A stretch of DNA of 64,000 nt, from positions 1-64,000 of the forward strand of contig JAEWDK010000001.1 in NCBI GenBank assembly GCA_023390175.1, in the 5' to 3' direction. The notes below the pieces were generated by a model. It had not been told where the DNA came from. It did no database searches and saw nothing but the letters and a program-made list of their open reading frames with translations. The position numbers and the translations under genes were made by a program. Source of the stretch: Bacillota bacterium (lineage in GTDB: Bacteria; Bacillota; Clostridia; Oscillospirales; Acutalibacteraceae). Positions 1 through 7,395 of this stretch are shown here, piece by piece (the stretch's first letter is position 1; every line of letters starts with the position of its first letter).

Positions 1-70
1 CATCGTCCAGCGCCTTTACTCCCGGAAAGCTTTTATTGATGTGGCTTAGTTCCGCTATGTATTCCCCCAT
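1..70 (-). CDS. Sugar ABC transporter ATP-binding protein, N-terminal fragment
   Basis: Only the first 23 codons lie in the window. They read MGEYIAELSHINKSFPGVKA and then LDD, which is the usual N-terminus of RbsA/MglA/XylG-type ATPases with two nucleotide-binding domains; the Walker A motif would follow just outside. An AAGGACAGGTG ribosome binding site lies upstream of the ATG at 68-70. It follows a degenerate ABC protein and a YesM/YesN pair on the same strand, so it probably opens the transport operon those regulators control. The family call rests on a short stretch. RbsA-like is likely, but the sugar is unknown. Confidence 0.7.
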   Translation of the reverse strand, partial: MGEYIAELSHINKSFPGVKALDD

Positions 71-115
71 ATAATTCACCTGTCCTTATTTCTCTGCTGC
101 CGTTTCAGTGCTTCA

Positions 116-145
116 AGTATAGCATTGTTTCTTTCGTCCTATAAG
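116..145 (-). promoter_or_regulatory. Candidate extended -10 promoter for the ABC ATPase gene
   Basis: Read on the minus strand, TGCTATACT (116-124) is an extended -10 element about 45 bases before the ATG of the partial ABC ATPase. The -35 side (TTATAG) is weak, which fits an extended -10 or an activated promoter. A YesN-type activator is encoded just upstream, so activation is plausible but not shown. Confidence 0.4.
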
Positions 146-249
146 GGGGGCAGATTTCGAATTATGGGGCATATCTTCTCTTGTTTTATATTTGTTGCAT
201 ATATTATTTTATTATTTCTATCTTTTTTTGTGCGGTTAATTTATGCTTT

Positions 250-1716
250 TTAAAGGGTAATTCCGTCCGCGCTGAAGAGGTGAAATTCCGAACTAGAATA
301 TTGGCTGCTGAATCGGCCCTTTTCAAACAAAATTAGTTTGTCTGCTATGACAAGAGAATCGGCTATATTTACCGCCAAAAGAATTACCGTAATACCCTGC
401 TTTTTTAATTTATTGATGATTTCAATTAAATTCCGCCTCAAATACATATCCGCGCCGGCAAACGGCTGTACGCATAAAACAATTTTCGGATGGCATAATT
501 GAATCCGGTAATAGATTAAATCGTAAAGGGACTGCAATTTTAAGTTCATAATATTCTCTTCATAAATTTCTTCCCCGATTACGGGTCCGTATTCACGAAT
601 TATGCTTTTGATCACTTTACTGCTTAACCGAACCGCATGCTGCTTTTTATCAAGCAGGATACATAGATTATTAAGATAGCTCATTTCCTTAAAAAGCATC
701 GTTTGAATGGGGTCTTCCCCAATAAACGCCACACCGCTTCCCAGCGCGTGCCGCGCCTGCTTTTGCGAATAAACTGAATTTTCCAAAAAAATAGTTCCGC
801 TGTCCTGCTGCAGCTCGCCGTTCATCAGCTGCATAATGTCCGACAATATGGTGTTGTCCATATCGAGCAATACCGTACATTCACCCTTTTTTACCGCGAA
901 TGTCATATGATTCAAATTCTCCGTACAAACATTTTGGAAGGTTAATATTCCTTCCTCACTTTGGTGATTTACAATCGTCTTTGCTACGTTTGCGAATTCC
1001 CAAAGGTAATAAGGCACCATGTTCTCGTTTTGGAACTCATTCTGGTCAAACACCTTTAATATTTTTCCGTCCCGCATAAGCGATACCCGGGTGCATATTT
1101 TAAATGCTTCTTCATGATGGTTGCAAATGTATAAAAAAGAAAAGCCTTTTTGGCAGTAATACCGTAAAAGGCCGTAAAATTTGACCAGGTCCGAAGCGCT
1201 GACGGAGTTGCTGATGTCCCTTATTACAATCAGCCTTGCGCCCATAATAACCGCGCGCAAAAGCTCGACCACGCACTTTTCATAGGGGCTCAGATTTTCC
1301 GCCAGTTCATTCCCGTCAATATGAATATTGACTTCTGCGGTAAAGCGCTGCAGCTGATCATTCAGCACCTTGGGGCTGATCAGATATTTTTTAAATCCCC
1401 TGCGCAGTACAAACACGTTGTCCGCCACGCTCAAGGCTTCAATCAGCCTGCTTTTCTGCTCAATTACCGCCACCTTGTTCATGGTTAACGGACTGTGCTG
1501 ATAATTATTTACAAGCACCTCGTTAAAATACACCCGCCCGTAATGAATGGGCAGATTTTGGCTGATGAGCTGAATTAAAGACTCTTTCCCGTTTGCATTC
1601 ACACAGACAAGGCCCATAATCTCACCCTGAAAAATATGCAGATTAAAATTGTCCAGCTGCGTCACTTCATTTTGTATTGTGGTGATGCTTTCCAGCCTTA
1701 AAATTTCAGTTTTCAT
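250..1716 (-). CDS. Degenerate twin-cassette ABC ATPase-like protein, probably regulatory
   Basis: This 488-residue protein has the layout of RbsA/XylG sugar ATPases, but its catalytic motifs are eroded. In cassette 1 the Walker A region reads VNANGKESL, the signature region LSPYEKCVVE, and the Walker B region VIRDISNSVS, where LDEPTSALS is expected. In cassette 2 Walker A is replaced by LLDMDNTILS, the LSGGNQQ signature is absent, and Walker B reads VLCVQPFAGAD with Gln in place of the catalytic Glu. The family element VPEDR survives as IGEDP. ATP hydrolysis is therefore unlikely. The gene overlaps the histidine kinase gene by 11 bases (translational coupling) and precedes an intact ABC ATPase. 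I infer a sensing or scaffold role linking transporter and kinase; a dying transporter gene is the alternative. Confidence 0.75.
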   Translation of the reverse strand: MKTEILRLESITTIQNEVTQLDNFNLHIFQGEIMGLVCVNANGKESLIQLISQNLPIHYGRVYFNEVLVNNYQHSPLTMNKVAVIEQKSRLIEALSVADNVFVLRRGFKKYLISPKVLNDQLQRFTAEVNIHIDGNELAENLSPYEKCVVELLRAVIMGARLIVIRDISNSVSASDLVKFYGLLRYYCQKGFSFLYICNHHEEAFKICTRVSLMRDGKILKVFDQNEFQNENMVPYYLWEFANVAKTIVNHQSEEGILTFQNVCTENLNHMTFAVKKGECTVLLDMDNTILSDIMQLMNGELQQDSGTIFLENSVYSQKQARHALGSGVAFIGEDPIQTMLFKEMSYLNNLCILLDKKQHAVRLSSKVIKSIIREYGPVIGEEIYEENIMNLKLQSLYDLIYYRIQLCHPKIVLCVQPFAGADMYLRRNLIEIINKLKKQGITVILLAVNIADSLVIADKLILFEKGRFSSQYSSSEFHLFSADGITL

Positions 1717-2743
1717 TTCTCTCTTTCATATCCTTTTTCATCAGCGGCAGGGTAATTTCCACATCCGTGCCCACATTTAATGTGCTGTACATACAAATTC
1801 CGTACTCTTCCCCAAACAAAAGCTTGATTCTGTTGTTTACATTCACAATGGCAATACCGCCGTGAGTTTCACTGTCTGGCTTAATATACTCAAGGGTCGT
1901 GCGGCTCAGCTTGTCGTCAATTTCCCTTAACCGTTCCTCTGTCATTCCGATTCCGTTGTCGGAAATGGTAATAATCAGCCGGGTGGCGGTTGTTTCCAGC
2001 TTAATCCGCAGATTTCCGTTCCCGATTTTCCGTTCTATCCCATGAAAAATCGCATTTTCCACAATCGGCTGCAGTGTCAGTTTCGGGAGCCGGCAGGACA
2101 TGATTTCCAGTTCATTTTCCGCATCGTATTCCACGCTGAGACTCAGTCTTTCCCCAAAACGATACCGTTGGATAATGTAATAATTATTTACATTTGTCAG
2201 CTCATCCTCCAGCGTTACCAAGTTTTCGACGTTGGAAATGGTATAACGAAAGAATGTGGCCAAGGCTTCCGTCATTTTGGCTACATTCTCCAGCCCTGCG
2301 TTCAGGGTTTCGCCCCGGATGCCCTCCAGTGTATTATAGAGGAAGTGCGGGTTAATCTGATTTTGCAAAGCAAGATATTGCGCCTGCTTTTTTGTTGCAT
2401 TGAACAATTCGTCCGTATTCATAATCTCCTGCACTTTTTTTGTCACGGACTCAATTTCCGGGGTTAAAAAAATGTGCTGATCAAAAAGGCCGTGAATGGT
2501 GTAGCCTGTTACAAACAGCCGCAGAACCCTTGCACTTTCCTTGTACGGCTTGTAAATCCACTTGTAACAAACGTACAGAATGACCCCAAGCGATAAATAC
2601 CCGATTAAAACAAAAAGCAGATACTTTTCATTTTGAATTGCAATCACCGTAAGCGCGGTAAGGGCAACAAGGATCCATACCGCCACAACGGCCATCATCC
2701 ACGCCATGCGGTAGGAAAGATATCCGGTTTTTTTACTTTTCAT
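1706..2743 (-). CDS. YesM/LytS-type sensor histidine kinase without a sensor domain
   Basis: This 345-residue membrane kinase would phosphorylate the YesN-type regulator encoded just upstream. Two hydrophobic segments (about 13-36 and 41-62) are joined by only a few residues, so there is no extracellular sensing domain. His133 lies in the YesM motif NQINPHFLYNTLE, and the ATPase domain shows the N box (PIVENAIFHGIE) and DNGIGM. The gene starts 15 bases after the regulator stop, with GGGGCGGAT as ribosome binding site. Because it cannot bind a ligand outside the cell itself, it probably senses through a partner. The degenerate ABC protein overlapping its 3' end is the obvious candidate (inference). 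Confidence 0.88.
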   Translation of the reverse strand: MKSKKTGYLSYRMAWMMAVVAVWILVALTALTVIAIQNEKYLLFVLIGYLSLGVILYVCYKWIYKPYKESARVLRLFVTGYTIHGLFDQHIFLTPEIESVTKKVQEIMNTDELFNATKKQAQYLALQNQINPHFLYNTLEGIRGETLNAGLENVAKMTEALATFFRYTISNVENLVTLEDELTNVNNYYIIQRYRFGERLSLSVEYDAENELEIMSCRLPKLTLQPIVENAIFHGIERKIGNGNLRIKLETTATRLIITISDNGIGMTEERLREIDDKLSRTTLEYIKPDSETHGGIAIVNVNNRIKLLFGEEYGICMYSTLNVGTDVEITLPLMKKDMKERNEN

Positions 2744-2758
2744 TTTATCCGCCCCGGC

Positions 2759-4375
2759 TCAAGAATACAATTTTCGGTATTCATTTGGCTTTAATCCAAC
2801 GTTTTTCTTAAAGCTTTTCGTAAAATTTTTCAAATCATTGTAGCCCACCTGTTCACAGATAACGGCAATGTTTAAATTTGTTTCCCTCAGCAGTTCTTTT
2901 GCGCTGTTCATGCGGATTTCGGAAAGATAGTCCACAAAGTTGCCGCCGTTTTCTTTTTTAAATAAGGTACTGAAGTAAGTCGGGTTAAAACCGACATAGC
3001 CGCTGACTTCTTCCAAGCTGATCGGCTTCATATAATTTTGCTGAATATATTGTTTTGCAAGGCGGATGGGTTTGGTATCCGTCTGCTTTTTATCTTCTAT
3101 AATCACTTCAAGGGATTCCCCCACCATGATGGACAGATATTCAAAAAGCTGATGAACGGAGCTGCAGCGGTTGGCGTGAATGCAAAACTTTTCGTAGAAC
3201 TCATCCCCGTAGTGAATTTGAATTTGATTGTTCCGAAGATGCGTTAAATACATTTTACAAACATGCTGCGCTAAGGAAATAATCTCCTGCCCGCTCAAAA
3301 GATTTTCCGTTTCTGTCTGCTGCTCCAAGTTTTCGATGCAGCTCAGCACAGCGGCCTTGTCCAGCACTTCCAGGGCCGCTCCCATTGTTTTATTCAGTTC
3401 AGCCAGCATGGCAACTTCCCTTTGTGAGTTTGTATGTACCGCTACGTCTTCAATAAACTGCCCCGTCCCTAAAAGGAGCCTTTGCCCGACCGCGTACCTT
3501 GCGGCACGGAAGGAGTCTTTTAGCTGCTGAATATCTTCCACGACCGTACCAACGCAAATCGTAAATTCAGGCTGTTCAAACGCGGCCTTTTGCGCCAGCA
3601 ATTCGTCAAACGCCGCTTTCATTTGTTTCCGTATTGTCTTTTTTCCGCCCGCATCAAAATTCAGAACAAAATAAATACTGCTGTCATCCGAAAAAATCCC
3701 CATGTCAAAGCATTGCTCTTTAAACAGGCTGTTTAAAATCTGTATTACCTTTTCTTCTAAAATATGGATCGCGTTGTTGTACTGGTCGTCAAATCCATAG
3801 TCAATTTTAACCGCGCACACCTGGAAAAGGCCCGGCTGAAATGAAAAATGATAGGTTTCATTGATCGATTCAAGCGTCAGTTCCTCGGTGGTCATTCCCT
3901 TTTTCAGCAGCCGTTCCGTAAACAGGTTTGCGCGTAATTTGTCCACATCGCTTTCGAGCCGTCTTTTTAACCGTTCTTCGTTGCTCAGCTGCTCGGTGCG
4001 CTGCAGGTATCTTTCGCGCATTTTATTAAGCGAAACCAAAAAGTCTTCCTTCTTAATCGGTTTTAAAAGGTAATCGCTTACGCCATATTTGATTGCATTC
4101 TGCGCATATTCAAAATGGCGGTAACCGCTGATGATAATAAAATCCAGATTCCCTTTTATATTCTTCGCCCGGCGGATCATTTCCAGCCCATCATAACCCG
4201 GCATGCGGATATCCGTAATCATTAAATCGGGTAAAAGCGCTTTAATCAGTTCCAGCGCTTCGACCCCGTTGTGCGCAACTCCCACAATTTCCATACCCAG
4301 CGATTCCCAATCAATCAGGCCCCGAATCAGCTGGCATACATTCTCTTCATCATCCGCTATGATAACCTTTATCAT
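2759..4375 (-). CDS. YesN-type response regulator with AraC DNA-binding domain
   Basis: This 538-residue cytoplasmic activator has a receiver domain (residues 1-120), with acidic pocket DDE at 9-11, phosphoacceptor Asp55 in MITDIRMPG and Lys105 in LLKPIKKE. A long middle region (about 150-420) of the YesN type follows. An AraC/XylS double helix-turn-helix at the C-terminus (about 435-538) ends in the family motif VGLKPNEYRK. It is encoded just ahead of its probable kinase and 33 bases after the SIS isomerase gene, so the ROK, SIS, regulator and kinase genes probably form one operon. The likely target is the ABC transporter that begins at the left edge of the window. Confidence 0.92.
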   Translation of the reverse strand: MIKVIIADDEENVCQLIRGLIDWESLGMEIVGVAHNGVEALELIKALLPDLMITDIRMPGYDGLEMIRRAKNIKGNLDFIIISGYRHFEYAQNAIKYGVSDYLLKPIKKEDFLVSLNKMRERYLQRTEQLSNEERLKRRLESDVDKLRANLFTERLLKKGMTTEELTLESINETYHFSFQPGLFQVCAVKIDYGFDDQYNNAIHILEEKVIQILNSLFKEQCFDMGIFSDDSSIYFVLNFDAGGKKTIRKQMKAAFDELLAQKAAFEQPEFTICVGTVVEDIQQLKDSFRAARYAVGQRLLLGTGQFIEDVAVHTNSQREVAMLAELNKTMGAALEVLDKAAVLSCIENLEQQTETENLLSGQEIISLAQHVCKMYLTHLRNNQIQIHYGDEFYEKFCIHANRCSSVHQLFEYLSIMVGESLEVIIEDKKQTDTKPIRLAKQYIQQNYMKPISLEEVSGYVGFNPTYFSTLFKKENGGNFVDYLSEIRMNSAKELLRETNLNIAVICEQVGYNDLKNFTKSFKKNVGLKPNEYRKLYS

Positions 4376-4408
4376 ACTTTTCCTCCTTTTACCTGTAAAA
4401 GCCTTCCA

Positions 4409-5056
4409 TTAACATGAGAAAATTTCCGACTCCACATAAGCGCAAATCAAATGATAAACAGCCAAATGATACTCCTGAATACGGTAAGTTTCTTTTTCGG
4501 GGGCAATGAAACAATAATCTGCGATTTTCCCGATTTTACCCCCGTCGCGCCCGGTCAGCGCGATGGATACCGCCCCTGCTGCCTTTGCAGCCATCAGTGC
4601 ATACGCCACATTGGCGGCATTGCCGGAAGTGCTGATTCCGATCACCGCGTCCCCTTCGACCGCATAACCCATTACCTGCTGGGCATAAACCAGTTCCGGG
4701 TCCACGTCATTGCTGAAAGCGGACATCAGCGCGGCGTGCGCGTTCAGTGAAACAGCCGGCAGCCCGCACTGCAATTTTTCAGCAACGGCCGCGCCTTCCG
4801 CCCCGTAATTCTGTTCAAATTTGTCCTGTATTTCTTTGCTCAGAGGTCTTTTTAACAAAAAGCCCTTCATCAGCTCGCCGACAATATGGTCCGCGTCCGC
4901 GCAGCTTCCGCCGTTTCCGCAAATTAAAACCTTGCCTCCTTTTTGGTACACCTTCAGCAAGGTTTCACAGATATCCAATATGTATGATTTGAAAGGAATC
5001 AAATCCTGATGCAGGTTAAAAAAATGACTGCAAAGCTGTGCGGTACGTTCTTTCAT
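4409..5056 (-). CDS. SIS-domain sugar phosphate isomerase, GmhA-like
   Basis: This 215-residue protein resembles D-sedoheptulose-7-phosphate isomerase (GmhA). It has the phosphate-binding motif CGNGGSCADADH near residue 47, a second loop ISTSGNAANVA, and the late motif IQEYHLAVYH that supplies a Gln, Glu and His to the GmhA active site. About 30 residues are inserted after the first motif compared with classic GmhA (about 190 residues). An AGGAGT ribosome binding site precedes the ATG. It follows the ROK kinase gene by 12 bases, and no heptose or LPS genes are nearby. A catabolic isomerase acting on a sugar phosphate is therefore more likely than heptose synthesis; the substrate is unknown. 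Confidence 0.78.
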   Translation of the reverse strand: MKERTAQLCSHFFNLHQDLIPFKSYILDICETLLKVYQKGGKVLICGNGGSCADADHIVGELMKGFLLKRPLSKEIQDKFEQNYGAEGAAVAEKLQCGLPAVSLNAHAALMSAFSNDVDPELVYAQQVMGYAVEGDAVIGISTSGNAANVAYALMAAKAAGAVSIALTGRDGGKIGKIADYCFIAPEKETYRIQEYHLAVYHLICAYVESEIFSC

Positions 5057-5067
5057 ATTAAATACTC

Positions 5068-6039
5068 CTATCTAAGATTGTAGCCGGCTACAATTAGCCC
5101 GGCGATGTCCCCAACTGATTCCGACAGTTCACTCGGTAATATTTTACAGGATTTCCGAACCATCGGCAGCGTTTCCCTTTCAATCACCTGTTCCGCATAG
5201 GGCCATATTTCATTGTAATTCCGGACAAAAATACTTCCGATGACAATCCGTTCCGGATTTAATAAATCCATTAAAATGGAAAGGCCTTTCCCCAATTGCA
5301 AACCAACCTGCTTTAAAATTTCACATGCCAGCGGATCCCCGTTTTTCGCGGCAGTTCCAACCTGAGCCGCCGTAAGCTGCCCGAGTTCACCAACATTTTT
5401 ACAGAACCCCACCGTGCGGCCCTGCTGAAGCCGCTCACGGGCCATGGATGCCGCCAGTTGAGCAATTCCGCCGCCGCTGCAAAAGCCTTCAAAAGAGCCC
5501 ATTTTGCCATATCCGGTCGGGCCGTAATCCGAAAGGCGAATGTGCCCGATTTCCCCGGCCATGTCGCAGGCACCGGAATACAGCCGGCCGTTTAGGATAA
5601 TTCCTGCCCCAAGCCCCGTACCGAAGGTCATAAATACCAGGTTTGAGCAATTTCTTCCCGCCCCCAGCTTCCATTCCGCCAGGGCGCAGGCATTTGCGTC
5701 ATTGCAAAGCCAGGCCGGGAATCCGGTTTTTTCCCGGAAGTAATCTGTAATCGGAATGTTATCCCAGCCGGGAAGATTGGGCGGCGAAAGGATTGTTCCT
5801 GTTTGGCTGTTCAAGGGCCCGCCGCAGCTGATTCCGATTCCCTGGATTTTCTCAGAACCGTCCGTCAGCTTTTCGCAGGAAAGGACATCCTCTGCCAGCC
5901 CGTCCAGCATCTCCCGGGGGGAATACGCTTTTGTGTCCCTGATTTTACACTTATGTATCACATTGGCGCGGTCCTCAAAAACCTCCCCTAAGCTGACCGC
6001 GCATTTGGTTCCTCCAATATCAACGCCAATTACCAACAT
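5068..6039 (-). CDS. ROK-family sugar kinase with degraded zinc motif
   Basis: This 323-residue protein has ATP-binding DIGGTK (7-12), the substrate loop CGGPLNSQTGT, catalytic Asp114 in NDANA, and FGTGLGAG (139-146). No DNA-binding domain precedes the fold, so it is a kinase rather than a NagC/XylR repressor. ROK kinases normally carry a structural zinc site, H...CxCGxxGCxE. Here the His is present (His166 in GEIGHI), but the cysteine stretch reads GYGKMGSFE, so the zinc site is lost. It is first in the operon before the GmhA-like isomerase, suggesting kinase plus isomerase acting on one imported sugar. Glucose, fructose, mannose and allose are all possible substrates. Confidence 0.85.
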   Translation of the reverse strand: MLVIGVDIGGTKCAVSLGEVFEDRANVIHKCKIRDTKAYSPREMLDGLAEDVLSCEKLTDGSEKIQGIGISCGGPLNSQTGTILSPPNLPGWDNIPITDYFREKTGFPAWLCNDANACALAEWKLGAGRNCSNLVFMTFGTGLGAGIILNGRLYSGACDMAGEIGHIRLSDYGPTGYGKMGSFEGFCSGGGIAQLAASMARERLQQGRTVGFCKNVGELGQLTAAQVGTAAKNGDPLACEILKQVGLQLGKGLSILMDLLNPERIVIGSIFVRNYNEIWPYAEQVIERETLPMVRKSCKILPSELSESVGDIAGLIVAGYNLR

Positions 6040-6099
6040 GGTATTTCCCCATCTCCATCATTTTAGAATCTGTTCTTATCAATAAAATATGATGCTGTT

Positions 6100-6127
6100 A
6101 TTATAATTAATTGGTGAAATCAGTAAA
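6100..6127 (-). promoter_or_regulatory. Promoter of the ROK-SIS-YesN-YesM operon
   Basis: On the minus strand TTTACT (6122-6127), a 16-base spacer and a perfect TATAAT (6100-6105) lie about 60 bases before the ROK start codon. The -10 is consensus and the -35 weak, as expected for a regulated sigma-A promoter. Confidence 0.55.
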
Positions 6128-6369
6128 TATCTGTTCTTTTACTATAATCAAACAAAAAGAATTAATCAATAGAAAAATAAGAGGATTTCAATCTTTTTTC
6201 GGATACGGCAGCAGCTCGAATGACATCAAGCAGGGAGTTTCCCTTCTGAACGGAATACTCCCGCCGCTTGGAAAAGCAGCCGGGGAACCAAATAAATTCA
6301 AAAATCCCGTGTCGCAACGGACCCATTGCAGGGCGGGCATAACAGATAAAATATTAAATCCGGAAATTA

Positions 6370-6412
6370 GATAAAAAAACAGAACCCAGAGGCTGTAAAG
6401 CTCCTGGGTCCT
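6370..6412 (-). terminator. Terminator downstream of the YcxB-like gene
   Basis: A hairpin with arms ACCCAG and CTGGGT, and an inner GCT/AGC pairing around GTAA, is followed on the minus strand by CTGTTTTTTTAT. It is about 105 bases past the stop of the gene at 6519. Confidence 0.6.
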
Positions 6413-6518
6413 ATTTTGTGGCTATGGTTAAAGGGGGGTATAAACTATTTTTATTATGAACCGAAGAGGTTCATTGCAGCTTCCGGGTATCCTGGACGGC
6501 CGCATATTTTCGGTGCTT

Positions 6519-7052
6519 TTATTTTGTTCTGCACCGTACCTTAAAGCGCACACCCAGTTTTTCCTTTAAGCAGGCACGCGTTTCCCTGACCTGCTGTTCC
6601 GTCGTGCTTCGTTTGGGCAGCAATACGGCATTGTTGGGTGTGCGGTACAGAAGGAACAGGTGGCTCGTTTCAAATGCATAAGCAATATCGTCCCACTTGT
6701 CCACTCCTGTGTTGTTATTTCCGCTCTCTTTGTACTGCACATCGTCTTTTCCGAGCAATACTGTGTGCGTTTTTTTGCGATAAGCGGCACCGTTCACCTT
6801 AAAACGGCGCACATTAACCAAAGCACTCACAAAAAGCATCGGCATTGTTACAGCTACCATCAGTGCACAAAGATGAATCGTTTGCGGCAGTTTAATCACA
6901 TTTGTCACATCCAGCAAAAAGGCTGTAGTTCCCGCAATCCAGGCAACGAGCAGGAATATATTTTGACCCTTTCGAAACGAGAAGGTAGAAAAGAAGCTCA
7001 TTTCCCTGTAATCGTCCATAGTCGATTTAAATTGATATACGATTGGATACAT
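6519..7052 (-). CDS. YcxB-like membrane protein
   Basis: This 177-residue protein has two adjacent membrane segments (about residues 32-50 and 57-80) followed by a cytoplasmic domain like the YcxB C-terminal domain: a beta-rich stretch with KWDDIAYAFETSHLFLLY and a final NAVLLPKR. Function is unknown for the family. I chose the ATG at 7050-7052 because AAGGATGG lies five bases upstream. Start codons further upstream (to 7094) lack a ribosome binding site. It follows the HPr gene at the end of the PTS operon and is followed by its own terminator. Whether it belongs to the PTS pathway is not evident. Confidence 0.65.
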   Translation of the reverse strand: MYPIVYQFKSTMDDYREMSFFSTFSFRKGQNIFLLVAWIAGTTAFLLDVTNVIKLPQTIHLCALMVAVTMPMLFVSALVNVRRFKVNGAAYRKKTHTVLLGKDDVQYKESGNNNTGVDKWDDIAYAFETSHLFLLYRTPNNAVLLPKRSTTEQQVRETRACLKEKLGVRFKVRCRTK

Positions 7053-7103
7053 ATAAACCATCCTTACTGAAATTTGTGGACACAGTGTTTTCACAGACGG
7101 GCT

Positions 7104-7382
7104 TTACTCACCGAATTTAGAATCAATGAGAGCAATCAGGGTATCAACAGCCTCTTTTTCATCCGGGCCGTCGGCAGAAAGTTCAACCTCTTCGCCCTGG
7201 CTCAGGCCGAGCGAAAGTACATTGATAATGCTTTTGGCATTTACGATGTCGTCTTCATCCTCACTGTCCGCGCGGGCAATCTGGATTTTTGCTGTAAATT
7301 TTCCGGCTTCTGCAATGAAGTCCGATGCCGGGCGGGCATGAAGCCCTGTTGCGTTTGCGATTACTGTTTTCTTAGAATACAT
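7104..7382 (-). CDS. ptsH: Phosphocarrier protein HPr with an acidic insertion
   Basis: HPr carries phosphate from Enzyme I to the IIA domains of PTS permeases. The active-site motif NATGLHARPA has His15 in the standard place. The regulatory-serine region NAKSIINVLSLG is kept, with Ser51 in place of the usual Ser46. The shift comes from about five extra residues, an acidic run ADSEDEDDI between strand 3 and the serine helix. It lies 13 bases after the Enzyme I gene in a locus with one dedicated PTS permease. It may be the general HPr of the cell or a specialised copy; the unusual acidic loop favours specialisation but does not prove it. Confidence 0.93.
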   Translation of the reverse strand: MYSKKTVIANATGLHARPASDFIAEAGKFTAKIQIARADSEDEDDIVNAKSIINVLSLGLSQGEEVELSADGPDEKEAVDTLIALIDSKFGE

Positions 7383-7395
7383 ATACTGTTACTCC

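Larger units (their letters stand above)
6040..6518. other. 479-base intergenic region with a ROK promoter and a terminator
   Basis: The right end of the ROK operon leader lies at 6040-6130 and a terminator for the next gene at about 6370-6410. Between 6170 and 6360 I see neither a convincing gene nor an RNA fold. An 87-codon reading frame at 6111-6374 on the plus strand has no ribosome binding site and no recognisable content. Confidence 0.5.

Noticed and set aside
6111..6374. 87-codon plus-strand reading frame in the intergenic region
   Set aside because: No ribosome binding site, no recognisable content, and it overlaps the ROK promoter.
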